A DNA stretch of 64,000 nucleotides from a virus: positions 1 through 64,000 of IMG/VR virus record IMGVR_UViG_3300033273_000513; one strand, given 5' to 3'. Position numbers and translations under genes: made by a program. The notes beneath the pieces were generated by a model. It was given only the letters and a program-made list of their open reading frames with translations, made no database searches and was not told the DNA's origin. The number at the start of each line of letters is the position of its first letter. Positions within the stretch are counted from its first letter, which is position 1. Positions 1-7,716 of this stretch are shown here, in pieces.

Positions 1-2
1 AA

Positions 3-158
3 CGCAAGAAAGGTGGATCTGCTACACTCAAAGGAACTTCCAAAACATCTTGGCCAGGTAAGGGCAAGAATGTTAAAGTAGGGAAGATGAAACCAGGACG
101 CACTGGTGAATTTGATACCAAAGTCAAAAACAAAACATTTACTTATGAAGAAGACTAA
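3..158 (+). CDS. C-terminal part of a small basic protein (5' end off window)
   Basis: An open frame enters from the left edge and ends at a TAA at 156-158, giving at least 51 residues. It is rich in Lys and Gly with several short K-G-K blocks and a short acidic end. The small basic composition recalls the protein at 58317-58463. The next gene starts inside its last codons. No function is recognised, and the start lies outside the window. Confidence 0.6.
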   Translation, partial: RKKGGSATLKGTSKTSWPGKGKNVKVGKMKPGRTGEFDTKVKNKTFTYEED

Positions 159-336
159 ATTTCCATGGCCACATCATATTGACGAAGAGACAAAAAGTGT
201 CTCTGTTTATGTTGCTAGTGGGTATCCAACTGTTATGATGGTTCCTAAGAAAGTAGAAGAATACTTTCCTGGATATAAAGGTAAAGTAGTATCCAAAGAT
301 TACTTTGATAAATTGACGAAGGGCAACGCACTTTGA
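145..336 (+). CDS. Small conserved-type cyanophage protein, 63 aa
   Basis: The ATG at 145 lies in the end of the preceding frame, the overlap style used throughout this genome; the frame is open further upstream to 106 but that would overlap the neighbour more. The product is soluble, mixed-charge and has no motif I recognise. A strong terminator follows at once, so it is the last gene of its operon. Confidence 0.6.
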   Translation: MKKTKFPWPHHIDEETKSVSVYVASGYPTVMMVPKKVEEYFPGYKGKVVSKDYFDKLTKGNAL

Positions 337-347
337 TATCCTGACAG

Positions 348-372
348 AGACTCTCTTCGGAGAGTCTTTTTT
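348..372 (+). terminator. Intrinsic terminator with UUCG loop
   Basis: A perfect 8-bp stem (AGACTCTC / GAGAGTCT) closed by a TTCG tetraloop is followed by a run of T. It lies 11 bases after the stop at 336 and separates the upstream operon from petE. Confidence 0.92.
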
Positions 373-402
373 ATGCTATATAAAAAAGTTGCATAAACTC
401 AC

Positions 403-726
403 ATGAAGTTTATCTTCGCACTCATTGCATCAATCGTTTTCGCTGCGCCTGCATGGGCAGTCGATGTTCAAATGGGTTCTAACGGAAACCTAGTCTTTGA
501 TCCTGCAGAAGTCACGATCTCTGCAGGTGAATCAGTTCATTTTGTCAACAACATGCTTCCACCACATAACGTCATTGTTGAGGATCGTCCTGACTTAGGT
601 CATGAAGCCCTTGCAATGATGCCTGGTGAGGAGTTTGATGTTGCATTTCCAGAGGCAGGGGATTATACTTATTGGTGCGGACCTCACAAGGGCGCAGGTA
701 TGATTGGAACCGTACACGTCGAATGA
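403..726 (+). CDS. petE: Plastocyanin (phage-encoded)
   Basis: Type-1 blue copper protein carrying electrons from cytochrome b6f to photosystem I in the thylakoid lumen. The 107-aa precursor has a signal peptide (residues 1-19, ending A-W-A). The four copper ligands are visible as H55 (PPHNV), C92, H95 and M100 (CGPHKGAGM). The mature length of about 88 residues is slightly short for plastocyanin. It is the first gene after a terminator and is followed closely by talC and a plastoquinol oxidase, so the cluster acts on host photosynthetic electron flow. petE is a known auxiliary metabolic gene of cyanophages. Confidence 0.95.
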   Translation: MKFIFALIASIVFAAPAWAVDVQMGSNGNLVFDPAEVTISAGESVHFVNNMLPPHNVIVEDRPDLGHEALAMMPGEEFDVAFPEAGDYTYWCGPHKGAGMIGTVHVE

Positions 727-743
727 AGTACACACACAACTAC

Positions 744-1409
744 ATGAAAATCTTTCTTGATACAGCAGACACCGAACTTATTCATAAGTATCATCGGACA
801 GGTCTGATTGATGGTATCACTACAAATCCCACTCTCATCATGAAGAGTGGAAGAAACCCAGAGGATGTCTATCAGGAAATCAAGGACATCGGCATCAAAG
901 ACATCAGTATGGAAGTCGTTGGTGATGAGGGTCAGATGTATTGCGAAGGCAAACGTCTGTATGAAAAGTTTGGTGATGTATGCACGGTCAAAGTACCTTG
1001 CACCAGAGAAGGCCTGGCGGTCTGCAAATCCCTCTCTGACCAGAACATTAGGGTGAATGTCACTTTGATCTTCACCGCCCCTCAGGCGGTTCTGGCTGCG
1101 AAGGCAGGTGCGACATATGTTTCACCATTCGTGGGTCGTCTAGATGATCAACAGGTTGCAGGTCTTGAAGTCGTGAGAGCCATCGCCGATCTGTATCGTA
1201 TTCACGGTGTCAGAACTCAAGTTCTCTCCGCATCTATTCGTAGTGTCCAACGTGCCGTTAGGTCCTGGTATAACGGTGCTCAGATCTGCACGATGCCTCC
1301 TAAGGTGTTTGATCAGATGTATGATCACATGCTGACTGATAAGGGCATGGAGATTTTCAATAACGATTGGGAGTCTGTAAATGCAACAATTCAACAAAAC
1401 TATTCTTGA
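744..1409 (+). CDS. talC: Transaldolase, TalC/FSA-like short form
   Basis: A 221-aa (beta/alpha)8 aldolase of the small transaldolase/fructose-6-phosphate aldolase family, acting in the pentose phosphate pathway. Family signatures include FLDTAD at the N-terminus, G-I-T-T-N-P-T at about 24-30 and the Schiff-base lysine K83 in T-V-K-V-P. The start at 744 gives the usual MKIFLDTAD beginning; an in-frame ATG at 723 overlapping the petE stop is possible. Its 3' end overlaps the oxidase gene by 29 bases. In cyanophages TalC is thought to push carbon through the pentose phosphate pathway for NADPH and ribose. Confidence 0.95.
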   Translation: MKIFLDTADTELIHKYHRTGLIDGITTNPTLIMKSGRNPEDVYQEIKDIGIKDISMEVVGDEGQMYCEGKRLYEKFGDVCTVKVPCTREGLAVCKSLSDQNIRVNVTLIFTAPQAVLAAKAGATYVSPFVGRLDDQQVAGLEVVRAIADLYRIHGVRTQVLSASIRSVQRAVRSWYNGAQICTMPPKVFDQMYDHMLTDKGMEIFNNDWESVNATIQQNYS

Positions 1410-1896
1410 GATAACAATCTCAATCATTGATTATCTCTACAGGGGTAGACACTTTCAAAGGTTCTGGGTTTTAGAGGAGATTGCTCGCGCACCTTACTTT
1501 GCATTCCTGAGTGTTTTACATTTAAGAGAATCATTAGGTTTGCGTGGTCCAGAACATCTATACTTGATGAAAGAACACTTCGCACAAACGGTCAATGAGA
1601 CAGAACATCTGGAGTACATGGAATCTAGGGGCGGTAATTCTTATTGGATTGATCGCTTTTTTGCCAGACACCTGGTACTTATCTATTATTGGGTCAACGT
1701 GGTTTATTATTGGGTATCTCCTCGCTCTGCTTACCACCTCTCCTACGAAATAGAAGTTCATGCTGCGGTTACTTATGCAAAGTATCTTGCAATGAATGGA
1801 CCAGATGAAAGGATCCTTGAGATCTTGAATGATGAACTACACCACTCAAAAGAACTTCAAGATGCGATGGAGATGATTAATGGCTCATCGATTTGA
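1381..1896 (+). CDS. PTOX: Plastid-type terminal oxidase (plastoquinol oxidase)
   Basis: Di-iron plastoquinol:oxygen oxidoreductase related to alternative oxidase. Of 171 aa, the iron-ligand motifs are in order: LEE at 31-33, NETEH at 72-76, EIEVHAA at 123-129 and DELHH at 151-155, matching LET/NERMHL/LEEEA/DEAHH of alternative oxidases. Hydrophobic stretches lie between them (about 97-112). It is much shorter than plant PTOX but all ligand helices are kept. It overlaps talC and the next gene, so the three are probably co-translated. It would drain electrons from plastoquinol to oxygen during infection. Confidence 0.92.
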   Translation: MQQFNKTILEITISIIDYLYRGRHFQRFWVLEEIARAPYFAFLSVLHLRESLGLRGPEHLYLMKEHFAQTVNETEHLEYMESRGGNSYWIDRFFARHLVLIYYWVNVVYYWVSPRSAYHLSYEIEVHAAVTYAKYLAMNGPDERILEILNDELHHSKELQDAMEMINGSSI

Positions 1897-2152
1897 ACAG
1901 ATTCAACCTTCACATTGTTATACTAAACAGGAGGTTGATGACCTAATTAAAGATGCGATTGAAGAGGCAATGCGGAAACACAACCGCAATGCCTCTTTGA
2001 TTAGTATGACTCTTGGAATTCTGTTCCTTGCTGCATTTACTGATGGGTTCTTCAGAGCCATTGGAATCATCCCACCGTTCATGAACATTGACATCAATCT
2101 TATGAATCAAGTTGTTGATGCAGTTACTGACAAAGTTGCAAACAAATTATGA
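1880..2152 (+). CDS. Single-span membrane protein, 90 aa
   Basis: A charged N-terminal half (1-40) precedes one hydrophobic segment at about 40-64 and an amphipathic end. It overlaps PTOX by 17 bases and the next gene by 4 (ATGA). Function unknown; being next to a membrane oxidase suggests, without proof, a role at the membrane. Confidence 0.7.
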   Translation: MAHRFEQIQPSHCYTKQEVDDLIKDAIEEAMRKHNRNASLISMTLGILFLAAFTDGFFRAIGIIPPFMNIDINLMNQVVDAVTDKVANKL

Positions 2153-2337
2153 GTTACGACCTGATTAAATCAAGTGATCCTCAGTATTTCACTCAGACAT
2201 CTGATGATCCATACGATCGTCACAAATACAAAGTCATCTCAAAGACTGGAGATGAAGTCACCGTCGATGATTGGGAGTCAGCTCAACTCATCTGGTGGAA
2301 CAGCAAGTCCTTTCTATCACACATCGAAGTCATATGA
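2149..2337 (+). CDS. Hypothetical protein, 62 aa
   Basis: Starts in an ATGA overlap with the preceding stop and ends in an ATGA overlap with the next gene. The product is soluble and rich in Asp, Ser and Trp. No family recognised; the tight coupling on both sides is the main evidence that it is real. Confidence 0.65.
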   Translation: MSYDLIKSSDPQYFTQTSDDPYDRHKYKVISKTGDEVTVDDWESAQLIWWNSKSFLSHIEVI

Positions 2338-2453
2338 GTTGTCCATACTGCGGGAGAGACGATACACCTTGTACAGAAGTCAATAGTCTTGCTAGTGCAT
2401 GGGCAAGACAATCGTGTAAATACAAGTACGAAAAATCTAAGAAAGAAGAATGA
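2334..2453 (+). CDS. Tiny four-cysteine protein, possible zinc knuckle, 39 aa
   Basis: The ATG overlaps the previous stop (ATGA) and the stop overlaps the glutaredoxin start. It opens with S-C-P-Y-C-G and has further cysteines at 13 and 28, then a basic tail. This C-x2-C plus two Cys arrangement could bind zinc, or act as a redox partner for the adjacent glutaredoxin; both are inference. Confidence 0.6.
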   Translation: MSCPYCGRDDTPCTEVNSLASAWARQSCKYKYEKSKKEE

Positions 2454-2686
2454 AATTCATTGTTTATTCAAAGGACGGATGTCCTTATTGCACTAAAGTA
2501 AGTCAAGTTCTGCAACTTGCGGAACAGAAACATGTGGTCAACAAACTAGGGGTTGACTTTACCCCAGAAGAGTTTTACTCTAAGTTTGGTAAAGGCTCTA
2601 CGTTCCCTCAAATTATCGTTGATGATAAATCAATTGGAGGGTGTATGGACACCGTATCGTTTCTCAGGGAGAAAAATCTAATCTAA
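2450..2686 (+). CDS. grx: Glutaredoxin
   Basis: Small thiol-disulfide oxidoreductase of the thioredoxin fold, 78 aa, the usual phage glutaredoxin size. The dithiol motif is G-C-P-Y-C (C11, C14), the cis-proline region is T-F-P-Q-I, and the glutathione-site G-G-C-M-D follows. Likely electron donor for ribonucleotide reductase. It is coupled to both neighbours by overlap. Confidence 0.93.
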   Translation: MKFIVYSKDGCPYCTKVSQVLQLAEQKHVVNKLGVDFTPEEFYSKFGKGSTFPQIIVDDKSIGGCMDTVSFLREKNLI

Positions 2687-3039
2687 TGGAAGATTTAGAC
2701 GCAGTTGTAGAATCCGCTATCGATTACGTTTTCACAAAGAGAAAGTATGTTTTTGACTTCGACCATTATCTTCGGTCTGCGAAGATCACTGGACCTGAAA
2801 TCAAACGATTCATAGAAAGTTCGACAGCTGCAAACCTGTCATTCATGGTTGATGATTTAGATTTGTACTTAGAGGGCGGGAGTGATAACCTCCATAAACA
2901 ACTCCGCGAAGCCTATGGTTACATTCCTAAACCAGAGGCAAGAAAGATTAGAAATTATTTGTATAAAATTCTTGAAGATGCCTGGAATTACGAAAAGACC
3001 CGTAGACGAGGAAGACGCCCCAAAGCTAAGAATAAATAA
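2686..3039 (+). CDS. Hypothetical protein, 117 aa, basic C-terminus
   Basis: Starts on the last base of the glutaredoxin stop. The body is predicted helical with acidic stretches; the last 15 residues are strongly basic (KTRRRGRRPKAKNK), which suggests nucleic-acid contact. No family recognised. Confidence 0.7.
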   Translation: MEDLDAVVESAIDYVFTKRKYVFDFDHYLRSAKITGPEIKRFIESSTAANLSFMVDDLDLYLEGGSDNLHKQLREAYGYIPKPEARKIRNYLYKILEDAWNYEKTRRRGRRPKAKNK

Positions 3040-3052
3040 AGGTGTTGAACTA

Positions 3053-3349
3053 ATGTTAAGGAAGGAGGATCCCCCGACACCAAAAGAGACCAAACTTAAT
3101 CTGGGAGAAATAAAAATGTTAGCACTCACCTTAACTTTGAGCACACTCATTTCCGTGCTTTTCCTTGCTGTTGGTGGTATAATTGGATGGTTGTATAAAG
3201 ATCACATCCAAAAGACTGCCCCACTTCCATTACATCCTGAGATGTTTGATGAACAAGGTAATGTAATCCCAGATGAGATCATCACTTTCCGTGTTGAGAA
3301 CTCCGACTTTCTTTATTCCGATCTAGATGACGACTACGAAGAAGATTAA
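3053..3349 (+). CDS. Membrane-anchored protein with acidic tail
   Basis: 98 aa from ATG 3053, preceded by AAAGGTG; a second good start is ATG 3116 (after GGGAG), which puts the membrane segment at the very N-terminus. One strong transmembrane helix (ALTLTLSTLISVLFLAVGG) is followed by a polar domain ending in D-L-D-D-D-Y-E-E-D. Function unknown. Confidence 0.7.
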   Translation: MLRKEDPPTPKETKLNLGEIKMLALTLTLSTLISVLFLAVGGIIGWLYKDHIQKTAPLPLHPEMFDEQGNVIPDEIITFRVENSDFLYSDLDDDYEED

Positions 3350-3351
3350 TT

Positions 3352-3837
3352 ATGCCCATGACTGACACACATCCTGAACTTGGTGAATCGAGACTCCCAA
3401 GTAATCCTCTGTTGAGTGAAGTCCTCGCAAAGGTTTCCAAACAGAGAACTAAAGCCAAAAAGATTCAAGTTCTGAAAGAGAATGAGTCCTTGCATCTCAA
3501 GGCTATTCTGATTTGGAACTTTGATGATACCGTTGTATCTGTTCTGCCTGAAGGGGAAGTTCCTTACAATAAGAATGAGGCACCTGCAGGCACTGAACAC
3601 ACCTACCTTGCACATGAGTGGAAAGTTCTTTACAACTTTGTGAAAGGTGGTAATGATTTCCTTCGTCCAGTCAAGAGAGAACAACTGTTCCTCCAACTTC
3701 TTGAAGGACTTCATCCAGATGAAGCCGATATTGTTTGTCTGGTGAAGGACAAGAATCTGACTGAAAAATATAAACTCTCACGACCAGTTGTAGAAGAAGC
3801 ATTCCCAGACATCGAATGGGGTAACCGAGGAGGTTGA
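3352..3837 (+). CDS. Conserved-type T4-like cyanophage protein, 161 aa
   Basis: Begins two bases after the preceding stop. The N-terminal third looks like a basic helix (KVSKQRTKAKKIQVLKEN), followed by a mixed alpha/beta region with a conserved-looking L-L-E-G-L-H-P-D-E-A segment. I recognise the general type from T4-like cyanophages but know no function. Confidence 0.75.
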   Translation: MPMTDTHPELGESRLPSNPLLSEVLAKVSKQRTKAKKIQVLKENESLHLKAILIWNFDDTVVSVLPEGEVPYNKNEAPAGTEHTYLAHEWKVLYNFVKGGNDFLRPVKREQLFLQLLEGLHPDEADIVCLVKDKNLTEKYKLSRPVVEEAFPDIEWGNRGG

Positions 3838-3839
3838 AC

Positions 3840-4196
3840 ATGACTCAAAAAGTCCAAACAACAGAAGAAGTAATGCAGGAAAATTACTGGACTCCTTCGG
3901 ATAAGAAGGACCACAAAACAATTTACTCTACAGAACTTCTTGTTGAAAATTGTAATGAGATGGACGCCACTAACCCATCAAATCCAACTGATGCATATCT
4001 GATTACCTACCGTAGTCCTGACGGAGACATCCGAAGAGACTTGGTACGAACAACAAAACGTTCTAGGTTGTTTGATATGTACTATGATAAGTTTGGACCA
4101 AACACTGTAATCTCCATTGACTTTGGTCCTGGAACTATCAATCCTAAACTGTGGAACTTACCTAAACCTGAAGCTAAGAAGAAGAGGGAACGATGA
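3840..4196 (+). CDS. Hypothetical protein, 118 aa
   Basis: The ATG at 3840 is preceded by GAGGAGG at good distance. The end is basic (K-K-K-R-E-R). It overlaps the next gene by 4 bases. No domain recognised. Confidence 0.7.
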   Translation: MTQKVQTTEEVMQENYWTPSDKKDHKTIYSTELLVENCNEMDATNPSNPTDAYLITYRSPDGDIRRDLVRTTKRSRLFDMYYDKFGPNTVISIDFGPGTINPKLWNLPKPEAKKKRER

Positions 4197-4420
4197 GTAT
4201 TGGTTTTGGTTTTGATGGTAATGAAAAGAAGAAGGGTATTCGCCTCAACATGGAGGAGGTGAATAAACTCACCAAAGAATACAAGAAACTCAAGAAGTAC
4301 ATGAAAACAAACTTCTATGAGATTCAGAGTATCAATGGGAGTGAAAAAATTATTTCTGAACTTTTGAATAATTATGGAGACAACGATGGACAAGGAGAAA
4401 CTGAAACTGATCGTCCGTAA
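4193..4420 (+). CDS. Hypothetical helical protein, 75 aa
   Basis: Starts in an ATGA overlap. The Lys/Glu-rich central part (about 20-45) is likely helical. It overlaps the following gene by 35 bases in another frame. Function unknown. Confidence 0.6.
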   Translation: MSIGFGFDGNEKKKGIRLNMEEVNKLTKEYKKLKKYMKTNFYEIQSINGSEKIISELLNNYGDNDGQGETETDRP

Positions 4421-4613
4421 TCTGGAATCTCTGGTAGAATGTTTGAAGTCTGAGGTTTACTCTGATGTGACTTCATACAAATACGAAGAGATCGCACCAC
4501 ACATTACTGACTACGACGAAATTTTTGAGGATGATGACTATGACGATAGTGTGACTAATCGTGTAAATAATTCATACAGATTAGTTAACGACGATGATGG
4601 AGATGGATTATAG
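4386..4613 (+). CDS. Acidic hypothetical protein, 75 aa
   Basis: ATG 4386 is chosen because GGAG lies just upstream; ATG 4374 is possible. A helical start is followed by a very acidic end. Its last 20 bases overlap the start of the HNH endonuclease, so the real ancestral end may have been changed when that gene arrived. Confidence 0.6.
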   Translation: MDKEKLKLIVRNLESLVECLKSEVYSDVTSYKYEEIAPHITDYDEIFEDDDYDDSVTNRVNNSYRLVNDDDGDGL

Positions 4614-5097
4614 GATACTCGATGAGTATCCTCATTATAAAATATATCCAGATGGAAAAGTTTATTCAATTAAACTTAAAAAATATATTAACGGGCATAA
4701 AAACAAAAGAGGATATTATGCTTTTACCTTGTATGATTTAAAAGGAAAAAGAAAACATAAGGGATTACATCAACTTCTTGCTATGGCATTTATTCCAAAT
4801 CCAAAGGGATATGAAATAGTCAGACATCTTGATGATGACAAAGATAATAATTCTTTGTCTAATCTGAAATGGGGAACAATAAAAGAAAATATTGAAGATG
4901 CCATTAGGAATAATGTTTTTAAAATGCCAGACAACTCTAGAAAATGGTTGATTAAAGATCCTAATGGTGTTATAATAGAAGTTGAAAATCTTTCAAAGTT
5001 TTGTTCTGAAAATAATCTATCAAAACAAAATTTACATAAAACATACAAGGGTGATAGAAATCATCACAAAGATTATAAATTGTTGAGAATGTTATGA
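4594..5097 (+). CDS. HNH homing endonuclease (NUMOD4-HNH type)
   Basis: 167 aa with the layout of free-standing phage HNH homing enzymes: an N-terminal NUMOD4-like segment (Y-K-I-Y-P-D-G-K-V-Y-S about 14-24), an HNH core with H-L-D-D-D-K-D-N-N and N-L-K-W-G-T about 78-95, and a C-terminal helical DNA-binding part. The DNA is clearly more AT-rich than its neighbours, a sign of recent arrival. Starts at 4597 and 4603 are also possible. Its stop overlaps the thyX start as ATGA. Such enzymes spread by cutting unoccupied alleles. Confidence 0.88.
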   Translation: MMEMDYRILDEYPHYKIYPDGKVYSIKLKKYINGHKNKRGYYAFTLYDLKGKRKHKGLHQLLAMAFIPNPKGYEIVRHLDDDKDNNSLSNLKWGTIKENIEDAIRNNVFKMPDNSRKWLIKDPNGVIIEVENLSKFCSENNLSKQNLHKTYKGDRNHHKDYKLLRML

Positions 5098-5753
5098 GTC
5101 AAGAAGTCAAACTAGTAAGCGTTACTCCCGATGCGGAGCAGACTATGGCTTACATTGCCAGAGTCTCTAACCCAAATAACCAGACCAATGAAAACTATGC
5201 TAAGTTGTTGGGTTACTGTATTAAGCACAATCACTGGAGTGTGTTCGAACAATCGTTCATGACTCTGGAGATCGAGACCACCAGAGCTATCGCGGCTCAA
5301 ATTTTGCGCCACCGCTCATTTACATATCAAGAGTTTTCGCAACGGTATGCAGACTCTTCTTTACTTGGTAATCAGATCCCTCTGCCTGAACTGCGTCGTC
5401 AGGATGAGAAGAATCGTCAGAACAGTATTGATGATCTGGATCCCTTTGAGGTTCAGATTCTAGAGAAACAGATGCAGACTCTGTTTGACTCGTCTATGGC
5501 TCTGTACCAACAGATGTTGAAACGAGGTGTTGCAAAAGAATGTGCTCGTAATGTTCTTCCATTGTGTACTCCCACTCGCATCTACATGAGTGGATCTTGC
5601 CGTTCGTGGATTCATTACATCGCACTCCGAGAAAAATCAGGAACTCAAAAAGAACATATGGATATTGCCAAAGGATGCAAAAAAATCTTTGCAGAGCAGT
5701 TTCCAACTTGTACCGAAGCCCTTGGAGGTTTAGATGTAGATTGGGTATTGTAA
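5094..5753 (+). CDS. thyX: Flavin-dependent thymidylate synthase
   Basis: Makes dTMP from dUMP with methylenetetrahydrofolate, FAD and NADPH. The ThyX signature is R-H-R-S-F-T-Y-Q-E-F-S-Q-R-Y at residues 72-85, with the RHR flavin/dUMP residues and closing Q-R-Y. At 219 aa it is a normal family length. It supplies dTTP for phage DNA synthesis. Translation is probably coupled to the HNH gene just upstream. Confidence 0.96.
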   Translation: MSQEVKLVSVTPDAEQTMAYIARVSNPNNQTNENYAKLLGYCIKHNHWSVFEQSFMTLEIETTRAIAAQILRHRSFTYQEFSQRYADSSLLGNQIPLPELRRQDEKNRQNSIDDLDPFEVQILEKQMQTLFDSSMALYQQMLKRGVAKECARNVLPLCTPTRIYMSGSCRSWIHYIALREKSGTQKEHMDIAKGCKKIFAEQFPTCTEALGGLDVDWVL

Positions 5754-5759
5754 TGTATC

Positions 5760-5767
5760 CATAAATA
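5760..5767 (+). promoter_or_regulatory. Late-type promoter motif CATAAATA
   Basis: Matches the T4 late consensus TATAAATA at 7 of 8 positions and sits 28 bases before the start chosen at 5795. It could drive that gene and phoH late; the short intergenic gap supports a promoter here. Confidence 0.5.
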
Positions 5768-5794
5768 AGTTCATATCATTAAGAGGTGAAAATT

Positions 5795-6049
5795 TTGGCA
5801 ACATATCCAGTAAAACATAAAGAGACTGGTGAACAAAAATCGATCTCACTGAGTGTTCATGAATGGGATGATTGGTGTAAAGATAATCCAGACTGGCAGA
5901 GAGACTGGTCTGATCCCTCAACCGCACCTGGATGTGCAGAGATAGGTGAATGGCGAGACAAACTCATCGCCAGAAACCCAGGATGGAATGATGTACTTCA
6001 TAAAGCATCCAAAGCACCAGGAGCCCGCGTTACCAAAATCAATCACTAA
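5795..6049 (+). CDS. Conserved-type cyanophage protein with TTG start, 84 aa
   Basis: The frame opens at GTG 5786, but the Shine-Dalgarno AGAGGTGA overlaps that codon, so TTG 5795 six bases further is the better start and gives M-A-T-Y-P-V-K. The product has W-D-D-W and W-R-D-W-S-D-P-S motifs and resembles a small protein I associate with marine T4-like phages beside phoH; function unknown. Its stop overlaps the phoH ATG. Confidence 0.72.
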   Translation: MATYPVKHKETGEQKSISLSVHEWDDWCKDNPDWQRDWSDPSTAPGCAEIGEWRDKLIARNPGWNDVLHKASKAPGARVTKINH

Positions 6050-6798
6050 TGGCAAGAAAAGGAAACTCACCCATCGGCGTCGGAATGACCGCGAAACAAA
6101 TGAAGAGAAAGAAACCGATCAACACTGATCTGTTGACAAAAATTGAACCGATCACGGATAATCAGAAAGTTCTTTTTGATTCATACAAAGAGGGTAAGAA
6201 TATTTTTGCATACGGTGCAGCTGGAACGGGTAAGACGTTCGTTGCATTGTACCTCGCACTGAGAGACGTGCTTGATCAATACACTCCTTACGACAAAGTG
6301 TATGTGGTTCGTTCTCTTGTTTCGACACGGGAGATTGGTTTCCTTCCTGGTGACCATGAAGACAAGTCATCTTTGTATCAAATTCCATACAAACATATGG
6401 TAAAATATATGTTTGAGATGGCTACTGATGCTGACTTTGAAATGCTGTATGGTAACCTGAAAATGCAGGAGACCATAAAGTTCTGGTCAACTTCTTTCAT
6501 TCGTGGTACTACGATTGACAAAGCTATCGTTCTGGTTGATGAGTGTCAGAACCTCAACTTCCATGAACTTGACTCCATCATCACACGTTGTGGTGAGGAT
6601 TGTAAGATCATCTTCTGTGGTGATGCAACTCAGACAGACTTGCAGAAGACTCATGAAAAGAATGGCATCCTGGACTTCATGAAGATCCTGGAACAGATGC
6701 CTGAACTCTTCCAGATGGTCGAGTTCAATGTCAATGACATTGTTCGTTCTGGTCTTGTACGGGAGTATCTCATTAGGAAACTTGCTCTAGGTATGTAA
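6049..6798 (+). CDS. phoH: PhoH-like P-loop ATPase
   Basis: 249 aa. Walker A is G-A-A-G-T-G-K-T (56-63) and Walker B is L-V-D-E-C-Q-N (162-168), both typical of PhoH. A further R-S-G-L-V motif lies near the C-terminus. PhoH is common in marine phages; the reaction is not settled, and RNA helicase/nuclease links have been suggested for bacterial relatives. It overlaps the exonuclease gene by one base. Confidence 0.95.
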   Translation: MARKGNSPIGVGMTAKQMKRKKPINTDLLTKIEPITDNQKVLFDSYKEGKNIFAYGAAGTGKTFVALYLALRDVLDQYTPYDKVYVVRSLVSTREIGFLPGDHEDKSSLYQIPYKHMVKYMFEMATDADFEMLYGNLKMQETIKFWSTSFIRGTTIDKAIVLVDECQNLNFHELDSIITRCGEDCKIIFCGDATQTDLQKTHEKNGILDFMKILEQMPELFQMVEFNVNDIVRSGLVREYLIRKLALGM

Positions 6799-7472
6799 TG
6801 TTCATTGTTGAAAATCACCTCGGTGATCTTGAGTTAGATAAAAAAGAGACTAATGGAATGCGCCTATATAAGTTACCCAATGGTGATTGGGTGCCTTCTA
6901 TTACTTCAGTCACCAGTTTCTACAACAGAGACGTTTTCATTAAGTGGAGACAACGGGTAGGTGATGAGGAAGCCAATCGTATTACGAAGAGAGCCACAAC
7001 AAGAGGCACGGATTTTCACGAAGCCGCACAGGCGTATCTAGAAAACAGAGAGTTGAAATGGGAGGACTATCTTCCCGCAACTCGATTCATGTTCCACCAC
7101 GCAAAACCTTATCTTGATAAGATAGGTACGATCCATGCAATCGAAAGAACTCTATACTCTGAGTATCTGGGACTTGCAGGCCGAGTGGATTGTATCGCAG
7201 AGTATGAAGGAGAACTTGCAGTCATCGACTTCAAGACATCTGACAAGATCAAACCTGAAAAATGGATTGAACAATACTTTGTCCAAGAGACTGCATATGC
7301 GTGCATGTATTACGAATTGACTGGCATTCCTGTCAAGAAACTCATTACAATTATGGTAACTCCTGGTGGTGAGGTTCACATTTATGATAAACGCAACAAA
7401 AGTGACTTTATTAAACTCTTGGTGAATTATGTTAAAAACTTTGTCGAAAACAGAATGGTGGTTAATGGATGA
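6798..7472 (+). CDS. PD-(D/E)XK exonuclease, RecB/MGME1-like
   Basis: 224 aa with the RecB-type nuclease motifs: R-G-T-D-F-H-E-A-A (motif I histidine region, about 73-81), G-R-V-D-C-I-A (about 129), A-V-I-D-F-K-T-S (about 141-148, the D-x-K core) and Q-E-T-A-Y-A (about 164). Likely degrades or processes DNA ends during replication or recombination; in the phoH-gp33-gp59-gp32 block this fits a replication role. It overlaps gp33 by 8 bases. Confidence 0.86.
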   Translation: MFIVENHLGDLELDKKETNGMRLYKLPNGDWVPSITSVTSFYNRDVFIKWRQRVGDEEANRITKRATTRGTDFHEAAQAYLENRELKWEDYLPATRFMFHHAKPYLDKIGTIHAIERTLYSEYLGLAGRVDCIAEYEGELAVIDFKTSDKIKPEKWIEQYFVQETAYACMYYELTGIPVKKLITIMVTPGGEVHIYDKRNKSDFIKLLVNYVKNFVENRMVVNG

Positions 7473-7716
7473 CATCAACAAGGCTCTAGAGAAGAAGTTC
7501 TTGTGTTCCGCAAGATTCGCACAAGAGATCGAAGGTATTGTCTCTAAGGACAAAATGAGTTATATTGATGCAATCATCTACTACTGTGAAAAGAATGCGA
7601 TTGAACTGGATTCAGTACCCAAACTCATTTCAAAACCTCTGAAGGAGAAACTGAAATGGGAAGCTCAGGAACTCAATTTCCTCAAAAAAACATCACGCGC
7701 AAGACTGCCCTTATGA
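7465..7716 (+). CDS. gp33: Late promoter transcription accessory protein gp33
   Basis: In T4, gp33 binds the RNA polymerase beta flap and the sliding clamp and couples replication to late transcription. This 83-aa protein matches the short cyanophage version: start D-I-N-K-A-L-E-K-K-F, middle S-Y-I-D-A-I-I-Y-Y, end S-K-P-L-K-E-K-L-K followed by K-K-T-S-R-A-R-L-P-L. Position next to gp59 and gp32 agrees. ATG 7465 overlaps the exonuclease end. Its presence explains the ATAAATA motifs elsewhere. Confidence 0.8.
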   Translation: MDDINKALEKKFLCSARFAQEIEGIVSKDKMSYIDAIIYYCEKNAIELDSVPKLISKPLKEKLKWEAQELNFLKKTSRARLPL

